The notes below the pieces were generated by a model. That model had not been told where the DNA came from. It did no database searches and worked only from the letters and a program-made list of their open reading frames with translations. A program made the translations under genes and the position numbers. This document shows positions 19,135 through 29,663 of a stretch of DNA of 64,000 nucleotides, piece after piece (positions within the stretch are counted from its first letter, which is position 1; every line of letters starts with the position of its first letter). This DNA comes from Paenibacillus senegalensis JC66 (GTDB lineage: Bacteria; Bacillota; Bacilli; Paenibacillales; NBRC-103111): assembly GCF_000285515.1 (NCBI RefSeq), contig NZ_HE610957.1, forward strand, positions 1,073,155 to 1,137,154, given 5' to 3'.

Positions 19135-19162
19135 TTGACTCATATAGTTAAAGGACTACGTA
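19135..19162 (+). promoter_or_regulatory. Possible promoter of the Na/Pi cotransporter gene
   Basis: TTGACT (19135-19140), 16-bp spacer, weak -10 TACGTA (19157-19162), closely followed by the AAAAGGAG ribosome binding site (19163-19170) of the ATG at 19182. The weak -10 makes this tentative. Confidence 0.35.
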
Positions 19163-19181
19163 AAAAGGAGACAAGCCGGAC

Positions 19182-20137
19182 ATGTTGTTAACCTTATTTG
19201 TTCCGATGACACTGGGTCTTGCCGTTTTTTAATGGGGATGAAATTGATGGAGAAGGCTCTTCATCAATGGGCGGGCAATCATCTGCAGACGACGCTGGAG
19301 CGGTTTACGCGCACCCCTTTTCGGGGAATGGTTGCATCGGCCGCCATAACTGCAGCTGTTCAAAGCAGTACAGCGATTACCGTCATTACTATTGGACTGG
19401 TGAATGCGGGATTAATGAAGTTTTCACAGACGCTGGGTGTCATCCTGGGTACCAATATCGGCACTACCTTGACAACGGAGCTGCTTAGCTTAAATTTGAC
19501 CAAGCATGCGCTTCCCCTGTTTATAATTGCAATGAGTGTTTGGCTGACGAGTCTTGCCATACCGGCTGCCACCCGCTCTCTTAACCCTCCCTGGCTGCAT
19601 CACATCCGCAACCTGGCCCTTGCCTTAATCGGCTTTTCCTGTGTGCTGCTGGGAATGGAGGTCATGCAGTCCATCATACCGGAGCTGCGTTCCAGAGGAT
19701 TGTTCGCCTGGTTTGTCCAGCAATCCCAATCCAGCCTGCTGTGGGGCTTGCTGGCCGGCATCATTATATCAGGCCTGGTACACAGCGGAGTTTTAACGAT
19801 AACGCTTGCCATGTCTATGGCGAGTGTGCAGGCCATCACTGTTGAGGTAGGCATAGCGATCGCGATCGGCTCCAATATTGGCACCTGCGTGACCGCTCTA
19901 ATGGCCAGCATAGGAGGAAGCCGGTTTGGCGTCTACGTCGCCTGGACCCATATCCTTCTTAATGTTGGTGGTGCACTGGCCTTTTATCCGCTCATTTCCT
20001 TGCTGACCAGCATAGTAGCAGCAATGTCAGACTCTCCGGCCATACAGATTGCTCATGCCCAGACGATATTCAACATTGTCTGTTCCTTGGCCGCATTGCC
20101 TCTTTGCTATACGCCGCTCATTAAGAAAATTAAATAA
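19182..20137 (+). CDS. Na/Pi cotransporter family protein (YqeW-like), frameshifted
   Basis: A polytopic membrane protein of the sodium/phosphate cotransporter family, about 318 aa if repaired, close to B. subtilis YqeW. The first Na/Pi repeat contains AAVQSSTAITV; the second has GLVHSGVLT and AIGSNIGTCVTAL. The proper start is ATG 19182, with AAAAGGAG upstream. That frame hits TAA at 19230 after 16 codons (MLLTLFVPMTLGLAVF); the rest continues in another frame from ATG 19232. One extra T in the T6 run at 19225-19230 would join them through AVFLMGMKLMEK. No SD precedes 19232. As written the gene is broken or needs slippage; a sequencing error is also possible. Confidence 0.82.
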
Positions 20138-20222
20138 TGTTCGCTCACGGCCAGGATTCCGCTGCTTATCCGCCTTGGGGTAATCGGAAACAGATCCGCA
20201 GCTCCTCGGTTCTTTCGCTCTA

Positions 20223-20903
20223 CTAATACGCATCTTCACTACGGCTTCCACGCATAAGAGTTACTCCCGAGCTCGTCCCAAGCCGGGCAGCGCCCGCTTC
20301 GATCATGCTCATAGCCGCCGCTGTATCTCGGATGCCGCCTGAAGCTTTTACCCGCATGGATGGCGATATTGACGCCTTCATCAGCTTTACATCCTCGACG
20401 GTTGCCCCGCCAGGACCAAAGCCCGTCGATGTTTTCACAAAATGCGCGCCTGCCTGCTCCGCCGCTTGGCAGGCCGCCTGTTTTTGCGGATTGGTTAAAA
20501 AGCCTGTTTCCAGGATGACCTTAACCACTGTATCGTTTCCGGCGCTTAGCACCACCTGCCGGATATCGTCTTCTACCGCTTTCCACTCCCCGTCAAGCAG
20601 CAGGCCAAGATTGATGACCATATCAATTTCCGCCGCCCCCCGCTCTACCGCCTTAGCCGCTTCGAAGGCTTTGACGGAAGTAAGCTGTGCCCCTAAGGGG
20701 AAGCCGCAAACTGCGCTAATTTTCACCGGGGTTCCCGCGAGCAACTCCCTGCAATACGCTACCCAGGCACTATTCACGCAAACACTATAAAATCCATACT
20801 CCATAGCTTCTTTACACAGTTGATCGAACTCTTTGCGGCCGGCTTCAGGCTTCAACAATGTATGGTCAATATAAGCGGGCAGACGATGGAGTTCCTGAGC
20901 CAT
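20223..20903 (-). CDS. deoC: Deoxyribose-phosphate aldolase
   Basis: 226 aa, a class I aldolase converting 2-deoxyribose-5-phosphate to glyceraldehyde-3-phosphate and acetaldehyde in deoxynucleoside salvage. N-terminal YIDHTLLKPE, the Schiff-base lysine in HFVKTSTGFG and the second active-site lysine in VKASGGIR are all present. The start ATG lies one base after the Nudix gene stop, with the SD GAGGTGAAG inside the end of that gene, so the two are coupled. Convergent with the Na/Pi gene; no clear terminator between them. Confidence 0.96.
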   Translation of the reverse strand: MAQELHRLPAYIDHTLLKPEAGRKEFDQLCKEAMEYGFYSVCVNSAWVAYCRELLAGTPVKISAVCGFPLGAQLTSVKAFEAAKAVERGAAEIDMVINLGLLLDGEWKAVEDDIRQVVLSAGNDTVVKVILETGFLTNPQKQAACQAAEQAGAHFVKTSTGFGPGGATVEDVKLMKASISPSMRVKASGGIRDTAAAMSMIEAGAARLGTSSGVTLMRGSRSEDAY

Positions 20904-20904
20904 C

Positions 20905-21333
20905 TTACTTCACCTCGATTCCAAAATTGCTGAGAGCTTTGCGCAGCACGGAATGATTGTTATCGTAACCCGCTGCGGTTTGCTGAAGCCACGCCTTCTC
21001 CGGCTCTAGCCACTCAACTCCGCGAATTTCCTCCACCTGGGGAGCGAGCTTGCCTCCCACTGCCTCCACCAAATAGTAATGCACCTGCTTCTCGGTCTGC
21101 TGCTGTGTAGCCGGGTCTGTTACCTGATAAGAAATCACTTCCAGCTTCCTGCGAATTTTACCAACGATTCCGGTCTCCTCTTTGATCTCCCGGAGCGCTG
21201 TTTGCTCTACCGTTTCCCCAGGCTCCATCTTGCCTTTAGGCAAAGTTATTTTTCCGTAACGATCCTGAATCATTTGAATCTGCAGCACGCCGTTTTCTTT
21301 ACGGTATACCACACCACCGGCTGATATAATCAT
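20905..21333 (-). CDS. Nudix hydrolase
   Basis: 142 aa. A complete Nudix box, G-x5-E-x7-REI-x-EE-TGI, runs from about residue 34 (GKMEPGETVEQ...REIKEETGI) and binds the divalent cation for cleaving nucleoside diphosphate-linked substrates. The N-terminal SAGGVVYR resembles (di)nucleoside polyphosphate or oxidised-nucleotide hydrolases, but the substrate is not determinable. Starts at ATG 21333 behind a purine-rich GAGAGG and forms a two-gene unit with deoC. Confidence 0.92.
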   Translation of the reverse strand: MIISAGGVVYRKENGVLQIQMIQDRYGKITLPKGKMEPGETVEQTALREIKEETGIVGKIRRKLEVISYQVTDPATQQQTEKQVHYYLVEAVGGKLAPQVEEIRGVEWLEPEKAWLQQTAAGYDNNHSVLRKALSNFGIEVK

Positions 21334-21528
21334 GATCCTCTCACCCTTTGCAAATATTTAGAAGTGAAAAAACCTGGCGAGAACCTAACAAGCAGTTCCG
21401 ATTCTCGTGCCTGCTCCTATCCTTTACGGGGAGCCCCAACAAACGCATAACGCTATATGAGAAAAAAAGCTCTTAACGAAGCCCCTCGAACATGAATAAC
21501 CCGGTCCTTGCGGTATCTTTTTATGCCA

Positions 21529-21573
21529 ATCAGAAAGCGTGTTTTCGGATATCGAAAACTTACACTTTCTGAT
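21529..21573. repeat. Long imperfect intergenic hairpin
   Basis: ATCAGAAAG (21529-21537) pairs with CTTTCTGAT (21565-21573), and an inner TTTTCG/CGAAAA (21542-21547 and 21553-21558) closes on GATAT. It lies in the 311-bp gap between the Nudix gene and mtaB, just beyond the mtaB terminator. No gene is visible in the gap (21334-21644). Confidence 0.6.
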
Positions 21574-21580
21574 GTGGTAA

Positions 21581-21602
21581 AAATAACCCCACAATAGTGG
21601 GG
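21581..21602 (-). terminator. Rho-independent terminator after mtaB
   Basis: On the minus strand CCCCAC-tatt-GTGGGG followed by TTATTTTT, 43 bp beyond the mtaB stop. It ends the prmA/rsmE/mtaB transcript. Confidence 0.8.
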
Positions 21603-21644
21603 CTTTGCCGCTGAAACCGATTCAAATACCTGCTTGGGCCAAAA

Positions 21645-22984
21645 TTAGGTGACTGCCTGCTGATCGCGGGTCAAAACTCTAACAAAATGACCCTTGCACT
21701 CATTCACACCGGCTTCTGTAATTTTGACCTTGACTAATTGACCGATCATATCCTCACTGCCCTGGAATACGACCTGCAGGTAATTGTCAGTATACCCTGT
21801 ATATAAACCACTATCCGGCGCTTCTTTGTAAGCTCTCTCTGGAATGACCTCCAGCACTTTGCCGACGAAAGGCCGAGCATATTCAAGCTGCATTCTTTCC
21901 GAAAGCTTGATTAGCTTGTGCACCCGGTGATTTTTTACTTCCTCGTCAACCTGATCCTCCATTCTTGCCGCTGGCGTTCCGGTACGTTTGGAATAAGGGA
22001 ACACGTGCATTTCTGCAAACCTCATTTCCTCCATGAACCGGTAGCCGCTCAGAAACATCTCCTCGGTTTCCCCGGGGAAACCGACAATAACGTCAGTCGT
22101 AATTGCTGCTTCCGGCATAATACGATGAATGCGCTCAATCTTATGCCCAAACTCAGCGGTAGTGTATTTGCGTCTCATTCGCTTAAGCACTTGATCGTTG
22201 CCCGCTTGCAGCGGAACATGAAAATGACGGCACATTTTATCTGAACCCTGCAGCACATCAAGCACTTCATCCGTGATTTGGCTGGCTTCAATCGAGCTGA
22301 TACGGATACGCTTAAGCCCGTCCACCTTGTCCAAATCCCACAGCAGCCGCGCCAGGCTGTAGCCTTCCAGATCTTCGCCGTAACCGCCGGTATGAATACC
22401 AGTTAGCACAATTTCCTGATAGCCGGAATCAACCAGTTGCTTGGCTTGTGCCAACACACTGTCCGGCTTGCGGCTGCGCAGCAGGCCTCTCGACCAGGGA
22501 ATGATGCAGAACGTACAGAAATTGTTACAGCCTTCCTGGATTTTCAAAAAAGCTCGGGTGCGGTCGGAAAATTCAGGCACATCCATCTCCTCAAACTCAC
22601 GCGTCTTCATAATGTTGCGTACCGCATTAATCGGCTGCCGCTCCGCACGGAATTGATCAATCAACGGAAGCAGCTTATCCCGGTCCTGAGTCCCGACGAC
22701 AATATCTACTCCCGGAATAGCAGCTACCTCAGCCGGAGAGGTCTGGGCATAACAGCCCGTAACCGCAATAATCGCATCCGGATTGCGACGAATCGCCCTG
22801 CGAATCACCTGACGGCTTTTCTTGTCCCCGGTGTTAGTTACTGTGCATGTATTAATTAAGTAGACATCCGCTTTTTTTCGAAGTCTACCTGCTCATAGCC
22901 CTCTTGCTTGAAGAGCTGCCAGATGCCTTCTGTTTCATAAAAGTTTACTTTACAGCCCAAAGTGTGAAAAGCTACGCTTGGCAT
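21645..22984 (-). pseudogene. mtaB: tRNA t6A37 methylthiotransferase MtaB, frameshifted
   Basis: A radical-SAM enzyme that adds a methylthio group to t6A at tRNA position 37 (YqeV/MtaB). The N terminus begins at ATG 22984 (MPSVAFHTLGCKVNFYETEG, good GGAGGGA SD), then runs into a stop after FEKKRMST. The remaining ~390 residues are in another frame and contain the radical-SAM cysteines EGCNNFCTFC, TGCYAQ and a C-terminal TRAM region. One extra A in the A7 run (plus-strand T7 at 22872-22878) restores a 446-aa protein, including the missing cluster-ligand motif NTCTVTN. Either a sequencing error, real inactivation, or slippage on the A run. It follows rsmE with one base between. Confidence 0.88.
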
Positions 22985-22985
22985 G

Positions 22986-23753
22986 TTAGTTCCCTCCTCC
23001 CATTTCTCCCGCAGCATACATAATAGCAGATAAGGCGACCATAGCCGCGGTTTCGGTCCGCAATATTCTGCGGCCCAAGCTAACAGGCCGGTAACCCGCC
23101 TGCTCCGCTTCCGCAGCTTCGGCCGGAGTAAAGCCTCCCTCAGGACCAATAGCTATGAGAATCGTATATGGCTCTCCGCCTTTTTCCCCTGCTAATGCCT
23201 GTTCAAGCAGTGCCCGGAACGAAAGGGTATGCTGTTTTTCATAGCAGAGCAAAGCCAGGTCAACTTGTGATCCGAGCCTCAGCAGCTCCTTCCAAGAGCT
23301 TGGAGATGATAGCTCCGGAATCCGATTGCGGTGCGCCTGCTCAGCGGCTTCCTTGGCGATCTTACGCCAGCGCTCCAGCCGCTTGATCTCTTTCTTGTGA
23401 TCATATTGCACAACCGTCCGTTCAGAGGTAAATGGAATAAATCGGGCTGCGCCGATTTCCGTTCCCTTCTGGATGACCAGTTCCATTTTGTCGGCCTTGG
23501 GAAGGCTTTGCGCTATCCATACGTGTACCGAAGGCTCAGCCTCCATCGGCAGCTCTTCCACAATCTCTGCCTCTACGGTTTGCTTCGTCATATGGGTGAT
23601 GGCGACCACGGCCTCGCGGTCGATCCCGTTGCTGCAGATCAGCTTAGTGCCGGGTTCCGCCCTCATTACGCGCTGTATATGGTAAGCATCGTCACCTGCA
23701 AGGACAACCGAATGTTGACCGAATTGCTCGGTTGGAATAAAATATCGCTGCAT
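22986..23753 (-). CDS. rsmE: 16S rRNA m3U1498 methyltransferase RsmE
   Basis: 255 aa, SPOUT-class methyltransferase that makes m3U1498 in 16S rRNA. The N-terminal PUA-like MQRYFIPTEQF...HIQRVMR leads to the SPOUT knot with IAIGPEGGFTPAEAAEAE and SLGRRILRTETAAM, the SAM-binding signature. Located between prmA/M50 and mtaB as in other Bacillales; its stop is one base from the mtaB start. Confidence 0.96.
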   Translation of the reverse strand: MQRYFIPTEQFGQHSVVLAGDDAYHIQRVMRAEPGTKLICSNGIDREAVVAITHMTKQTVEAEIVEELPMEAEPSVHVWIAQSLPKADKMELVIQKGTEIGAARFIPFTSERTVVQYDHKKEIKRLERWRKIAKEAAEQAHRNRIPELSSPSSWKELLRLGSQVDLALLCYEKQHTLSFRALLEQALAGEKGGEPYTILIAIGPEGGFTPAEAAEAEQAGYRPVSLGRRILRTETAAMVALSAIMYAAGEMGGGN

Positions 23754-23907
23754 CGCTCAAGCTCTCTTCCTTCTTGCCAAATTTCATCCTACATCATACA
23801 ACTTTTCCGCAGGGAACGCCAGTACTGGCCACAATTCCCTCTAGCCCGGCAGCATCTGCAAACCTATGCAGACCATCGGCTTTAAAGCAGCAGCTTGCAG
23901 CTTGGTC

Positions 23908-24579
23908 TTAAGGACCGAAGATTAGCTGCAGGACAGCCCCCATCGCCGCCATAATAGGTTCGCGCAGAGCAAAGACCTGACCGAGCGTAACAGCATACAA
24001 TGGAGGAATAAAAACGATTAGCAGTAAAAGAAAAATCGACCATTGCTCATATTGCTGCAGTTTAATACGGATACCGGTCGGCAGCAGCTCCTGCAGAATG
24101 CGATACCCGTCCAAAGGGGGCAGTGGTAATAGATTGAACAAAAATAATATAATATTCAAGTAAACCAACAGGCTTAAAAAGGTTTGCACGGCTGAAGCAA
24201 CACCAGGATTCATGCCTTCCAGCCAGCCAAAGTGAGCGAACATATAAACGAATGTCAGGCCGACGAAAGCGACCAGAAGGTTGGACAGCGGGCCGACAAG
24301 TGAAACGATGATGCTCATCCTGCGAGGATGCTTGAAGTTTCCGCGATTAACCAGCACCGGCTTCGCCCACCCGAATCCGACAAGGAAAATTAAAATCGTG
24401 CCCAGTACATCTAAATGCACTCGCGGATTCAGGGTAACTCTTCCCATCGACCGTGGAGTCGGGTCCCCGAATCTGTCAGCTGCAAAGGCATGGGCAAATT
24501 CATGCAGAGTAAAGGCGATTAACAAAACAAGAAAAACGAACGGAATATATTCCCAGGGGAAGACCAGAAACCTGTCCAC
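23908..24579 (-). CDS. Site-2 protease family (M50) membrane protein
   Basis: 223 aa with about five or six membrane helices. The zinc-protease motif HEFAHA lies at about residues 26-31, and the second motif PPLDGYR carries the conserved aspartate. Proteins of this small M50 class lack PDZ domains and their substrates are mostly unknown. The start is GTG 24579, preceded by GGAGGT. It sits inside the dnaJ-prmA-rsmE-mtaB run, between prmA (16 bp away) and rsmE. Confidence 0.9.
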   Translation of the reverse strand: MDRFLVFPWEYIPFVFLVLLIAFTLHEFAHAFAADRFGDPTPRSMGRVTLNPRVHLDVLGTILIFLVGFGWAKPVLVNRGNFKHPRRMSIIVSLVGPLSNLLVAFVGLTFVYMFAHFGWLEGMNPGVASAVQTFLSLLVYLNIILFLFNLLPLPPLDGYRILQELLPTGIRIKLQQYEQWSIFLLLLIVFIPPLYAVTLGQVFALREPIMAAMGAVLQLIFGP

Positions 24580-24594
24580 AGCTCTACCTCCACT

Positions 24595-25563
24595 CTATTG
24601 CTTTCTAGCTACAATAACGACCCAATCCTGCTCATGCTGAATCTGCTCTATAGCAAAGCCTTCGGCCACCAGCTTCCTTTCAACTTGATCCTGTTTGGCT
24701 GTAATAATTCCTGATGCTACATAAAGACCGCCCGGGGATAGCGCATCATAGACGTCTTTTACAAATAAAAGAATGATATCCGCCAAAATATTCGCTACCA
24801 CTATATCCACCGGAAGTTTAAATGGTCCTGGGGCTCCGTTTTGCTGTTCCTTCAAGACCCCTAGCAAGTCACTCTCTTTAACCGTAATTTGCTTTTCCAG
24901 CCCATTAAGCGCCGCATTGTCCGTAGCGCTGGAAACCGCTACAGGATCGAGATCAAGCGCCAGCACATGCTCAGCTCCAAGCTTAGCCGCGGCTATCGCC
25001 AATACTCCTGATCCTGTCCCTACATCGATCACACGCTCACCGCCTTGAATCCATTGATCCAAGGTTCTCAAGCATAATGCTGTTGTCGCGTGGGTCCCCG
25101 TGCCGAAAGCCATGCCCGGATCGAGCTCCAGAACAATTTCTTCCTCACCTGCATCATAGGGCTCCCAAGTCGGCTTAATGGTCAAGCGGTCTGAGATTTG
25201 AATTGGCTTGTAATATTGCTTCCATGCGTTAGCCCAATCCTCCTCATCGACCAACGCCATCTCCACCTGCGCTGCGCCGATGTCAATTCCGAATCCGGTG
25301 AGCAGGGAAATAGAGGTTTTTAGCTGGCTAAGCAACTGCTCCATGTCCTGCCCTTCAGGAAAATAACCTTTTATCACCGCTTCGCCTTCCGGGATATCGT
25401 TCAGGGGCAGCTCGTACCATTGGCCCAAAGAGGTATCCCTTGGCCTGTTCAATGATCCCGACTCTTCAATCGATACCCCTCCCGCACCAAGCTCATGCAG
25501 AAAATGAGAAATCATTTCGACCGCTTCTTCCGTGCTATGTACCGTTACTTCATACCATTTCAT
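24595..25563 (-). CDS. prmA: Ribosomal protein L11 methyltransferase PrmA
   Basis: 322 aa; trimethylates amino groups of ribosomal protein L11. The C-terminal class I methyltransferase domain has VIDVGTGSGVLAIAAAKLGA, ALDLDPVAV and the NPPY-like motif VANILADI; the N-terminal domain (MKWYEVTVHSTEEAVE) is the L11-recognition region. An in-frame TTG at 25605 exists without SD; ATG 25563 matches the family N terminus. It lies downstream of dnaJ but behind hairpins at 25669-25793, so its linkage to the heat-shock operon is probably partial. Confidence 0.95.
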   Translation of the reverse strand: MKWYEVTVHSTEEAVEMISHFLHELGAGGVSIEESGSLNRPRDTSLGQWYELPLNDIPEGEAVIKGYFPEGQDMEQLLSQLKTSISLLTGFGIDIGAAQVEMALVDEEDWANAWKQYYKPIQISDRLTIKPTWEPYDAGEEEIVLELDPGMAFGTGTHATTALCLRTLDQWIQGGERVIDVGTGSGVLAIAAAKLGAEHVLALDLDPVAVSSATDNAALNGLEKQITVKESDLLGVLKEQQNGAPGPFKLPVDIVVANILADIILLFVKDVYDALSPGGLYVASGIITAKQDQVERKLVAEGFAIEQIQHEQDWVVIVARKQ

Positions 25564-25668
25564 AGTTATGTTCCGCCTTCCCTCGTCCTTTTGCTGCCGT
25601 TTCAAAACAAACTAAATTCTATTGTACTACATTGCGGGCACAAGTGAAACTTCCGCCATGTCAAATAA

Positions 25669-25683
25669 CCCCACAAGGTGGGG
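25669..25683 (-). terminator. Terminator-like hairpin after dnaJ
   Basis: CCCCAC-aag-GTGGGG (25669-25674 and 25678-25683), on the minus strand followed by TTATTTG, a modest T tail. The same CCCCAC/GTGGGG stem ends mtaB. It would end the hrcA-dnaJ transcript before prmA. Confidence 0.55.
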
Positions 25684-25756
25684 CTTCCTGCTGCGTGCAA
25701 AGAGATGAGCATCGAAGCGCAATCTTCCAGCCTGTAATAGGTATTAATAACACAAC

Positions 25757-25793
25757 AGGCGGAAGCTGGCAGCAGCTGTGCCTACTTCCGCCT
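25757..25793 (-). terminator. Second hairpin downstream of dnaJ
   Basis: Perfect 9-bp stem AGGCGGAAG/CTTCCGCCT with a 19-nt loop, 32 bp past the dnaJ stop. On the minus strand a weak GTTGTGTTATT tail follows. It may be a weak terminator or a 3'-end stabilising structure. Confidence 0.45.
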
Positions 25794-25824
25794 ATGGGTA
25801 ATGTGGATAGAAATTAGGAACAAT

Positions 25825-26943
25825 TCAGTCTCCCAAGAAAGCTTTCTTCATCCGCTCAAAAATGGACTTGTTCTGTTCGTGGGTTTCCTCACCACTAAGC
25901 CTTGAGAACTCTCGCAGCAAATCCTTCTGCTCCTCGTTCAGATTCGTTGGGGTCACCACGACCACCTTCACATGCTGATCCCCCTGGCCATAGCCCCTAA
26001 GCCGCGGCACTCCTTTGCCTTTAAGACGAAAGTACGTATCCGTTTGAGTACCGGCGGGGATTTTGAGCTTCACTTTTTCAGTCAGCGTTGGGATTTCAAT
26101 TTCATCACCGAGCGCTGCTTGAGTAAAGGTTAGAGGAATTTCGCAGTAAATGTCCTCACCTTCCCTCTCGAAGAAATCATGAGCTTTCACGCGAATAATG
26201 ATGTACAGATCGCCTGGAGGACCTCCCCGTGTTCCCGGCTCGCCTTCGCCGGTAATTCGGAGCTGGGCTCCTTCGTCCACACCGGCAGGAATTTTGACGT
26301 GAATTTTTTTGCGTTTTTTGACTTTCCCCGTACCATGACAGGTTCCGCATTTATCACGGATGATTTGGCCTTGGCCGTTACAGTTTTGACATACCCGGCG
26401 GTTCACGATGCGGCCGAATGCTGTGTTCTGAATCACTTCCTGCTGTCCCGAGCCTTTACATACTCCGCAGGTTTCCGGCTTAGTGCCTGGCTTCGCGCCT
26501 GATCCATGGCAAGTATCACATGACTCGGTACGCGGGATTTCAATATCGGTTTCTTTCCCGAATATCGCTTCCTTGAATTCGATCGTCATCGAATATTGCA
26601 GGTCGCTGCCACGCTGCGGAGCATTCGGATTCCGTCTTCCGCCGCCACCGCCAAAGAACATGTCAAAAATGTCGCCAAAACCGCCAAAGTCCATGCCGCC
26701 GGGTCCGCCGCCCATTCCTTGGTTAGGATCGACATGCCCGAACTGATCGTAGGTCGCTCTTTTTTGCTGATCGCTCAGCACATCATAAGCTTCCTTGACT
26801 TCCTTGAATTTTTCTTCCGCATTGGCCTCTTTGTTGACATCGGGATGGTACTGGCGGGCCAATTTACGAAACGATTTTTTGATTTCTTCCGGAGTGGCGT
26901 CCCGGCCTACCCCGAGCACCTCGTAATAATCTCGCTTGCTCAC
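25825..26943 (-). CDS. dnaJ: Chaperone DnaJ
   Basis: 372 aa Hsp40 co-chaperone that stimulates DnaK ATPase. The J domain at 1-70 has the HPD motif (QYHPDVNKE); a glycine/phenylalanine-rich stretch with [16 protein letters not shown] follows; four zinc motifs [24 protein letters not shown] and CGTCHGTG; then the C-terminal substrate domain. The chosen start is GTG 26943 ([12 protein letters not shown]), preceded by AAGGGGTG; the longer open frame to 26991 only adds non-conserved residues and overlaps a hairpin. Confidence 0.97.
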   Translation of the reverse strand: MSKRDYYEVLGVGRDATPEEIKKSFRKLARQYHPDVNKEANAEEKFKEVKEAYDVLSDQQKRATYDQFGHVDPNQGMGGGPGGMDFGGFGDIFDMFFGGGGGRRNPNAPQRGSDLQYSMTIEFKEAIFGKETDIEIPRTESCDTCHGSGAKPGTKPETCGVCKGSGQQEVIQNTAFGRIVNRRVCQNCNGQGQIIRDKCGTCHGTGKVKKRKKIHVKIPAGVDEGAQLRITGEGEPGTRGGPPGDLYIIIRVKAHDFFEREGEDIYCEIPLTFTQAALGDEIEIPTLTEKVKLKIPAGTQTDTYFRLKGKGVPRLRGYGQGDQHVKVVVVTPTNLNEEQKDLLREFSRLSGEETHEQNKSIFERMKKAFLGD

Positions 26944-26974
26944 TGTGTCACCCCTTGTCAGCCTGGCAAAAGGA

Positions 26975-27006
26975 AGGTCAAAGTCAAGCACCCCTGACTT
27001 TGACCT
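26975..27006 (-). promoter_or_regulatory. Perfect 12-bp stem-loop between dnaK and dnaJ
   Basis: AGGTCAAAGTCA (26975-26986) and TGACTTTGACCT (26995-27006) with an 8-nt loop. On the minus strand it follows the dnaK stop by 24 bases and is trailed by TCCTTTTG, so it may partly terminate transcription or protect the dnaK 3' end, lowering DnaJ relative to DnaK. Confidence 0.7.
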
Positions 27007-27030
27007 CGCTTTTGAAGCGTGCTAACCAGT

Positions 27031-28890
<1,860 letters not shown>

Positions 28891-28966
28891 TCAGTAAAAT
28901 GACCTGCATCTATCTAGTTACACTTTTCAGTACATTTATGTGCGGGTCCCTTGCTATCGCGGCCTA

Positions 28967-29596
28967 TTACATGCTTACCTTGACCATAGAAGGACGCACA
29001 ACCTTATCTTTAAGCTTGTAGCCTTTCTGAATCTCTTCAACAACAATTCCTTCTTCGTATTCGTCAGACTCCACCTGCATGATCGCCTGATGAAACTCCG
29101 GGTTAAACGGCTCCCCTACAGCCTGAATCGGCTCCAGGCCTTCCTGCTTGAACACTTGATCCAACTGGCGGAAGACCATTTCCAGTCCTTTAACCAGGGC
29201 ATCGAAATCTCGGCTCTCCTTGCTGGATTCCATCGCGCGCTCAAAATTATCAACAATTGGCAGCAGCTGCTCAATCACTTTCATGGATGCGTACTTGGCA
29301 AACTCTTCCTTCTCCTGGCGCGAACGGCGGCGGAAGTTGTCAAAGTCGGCTTGAACCCTCAAGTAACGGTTATAATTGTCCTCGGCTTCCTGACGAAGCT
29401 TGGCAATCTCCCCGGCCTCCTTGGAAGCCTCCTCATCCGCTTGTTCTTGGTCAGTAGCTGCAGACTGCTCCCCGGCCTGCTGCTCATAGGCAGAATTGTC
29501 GGCGGAACCTGTATTTTCTTCTTGGATAGCTTCCTCACCAGTCGTCTGATCCAATTCTTCCATAGCTTCTGCTTGATTCTTCTCTTGTTTACTCAC
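28967..29596 (-). CDS. grpE: Nucleotide exchange factor GrpE
   Basis: 209 aa; releases ADP from DnaK. It has a long acidic, low-complexity N-terminal tail (about 1-60), then a coiled-coil region with RVQADFDNFRRRSRQEKEE and the C-terminal beta-domain with VKGLEMVFRQLDQVF and PGFxP-like GEPFNPEFHQAIMQ. The start is GTG 29596 preceded by AAGGAGGTGA. It lies between the chaperonin gene and dnaK on the same strand with short gaps. Confidence 0.95.
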   Translation of the reverse strand: MSKQEKNQAEAMEELDQTTGEEAIQEENTGSADNSAYEQQAGEQSAATDQEQADEEASKEAGEIAKLRQEAEDNYNRYLRVQADFDNFRRRSRQEKEEFAKYASMKVIEQLLPIVDNFERAMESSKESRDFDALVKGLEMVFRQLDQVFKQEGLEPIQAVGEPFNPEFHQAIMQVESDEYEEGIVVEEIQKGYKLKDKVVRPSMVKVSM

Positions 29597-29663
29597 GAAT
29601 GGTTCACCTCCTTAATAGCGTACCGTATCTATAGTTCGATTGCCAGTCGAAGCCATAATTGTC

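Noticed and set aside
21611-21624. Catabolite-responsive element
   Set aside because: TGAAACCGATTCAA resembles a cre site but fails at the conserved right end, and it lies downstream of mtaB rather than near a promoter.
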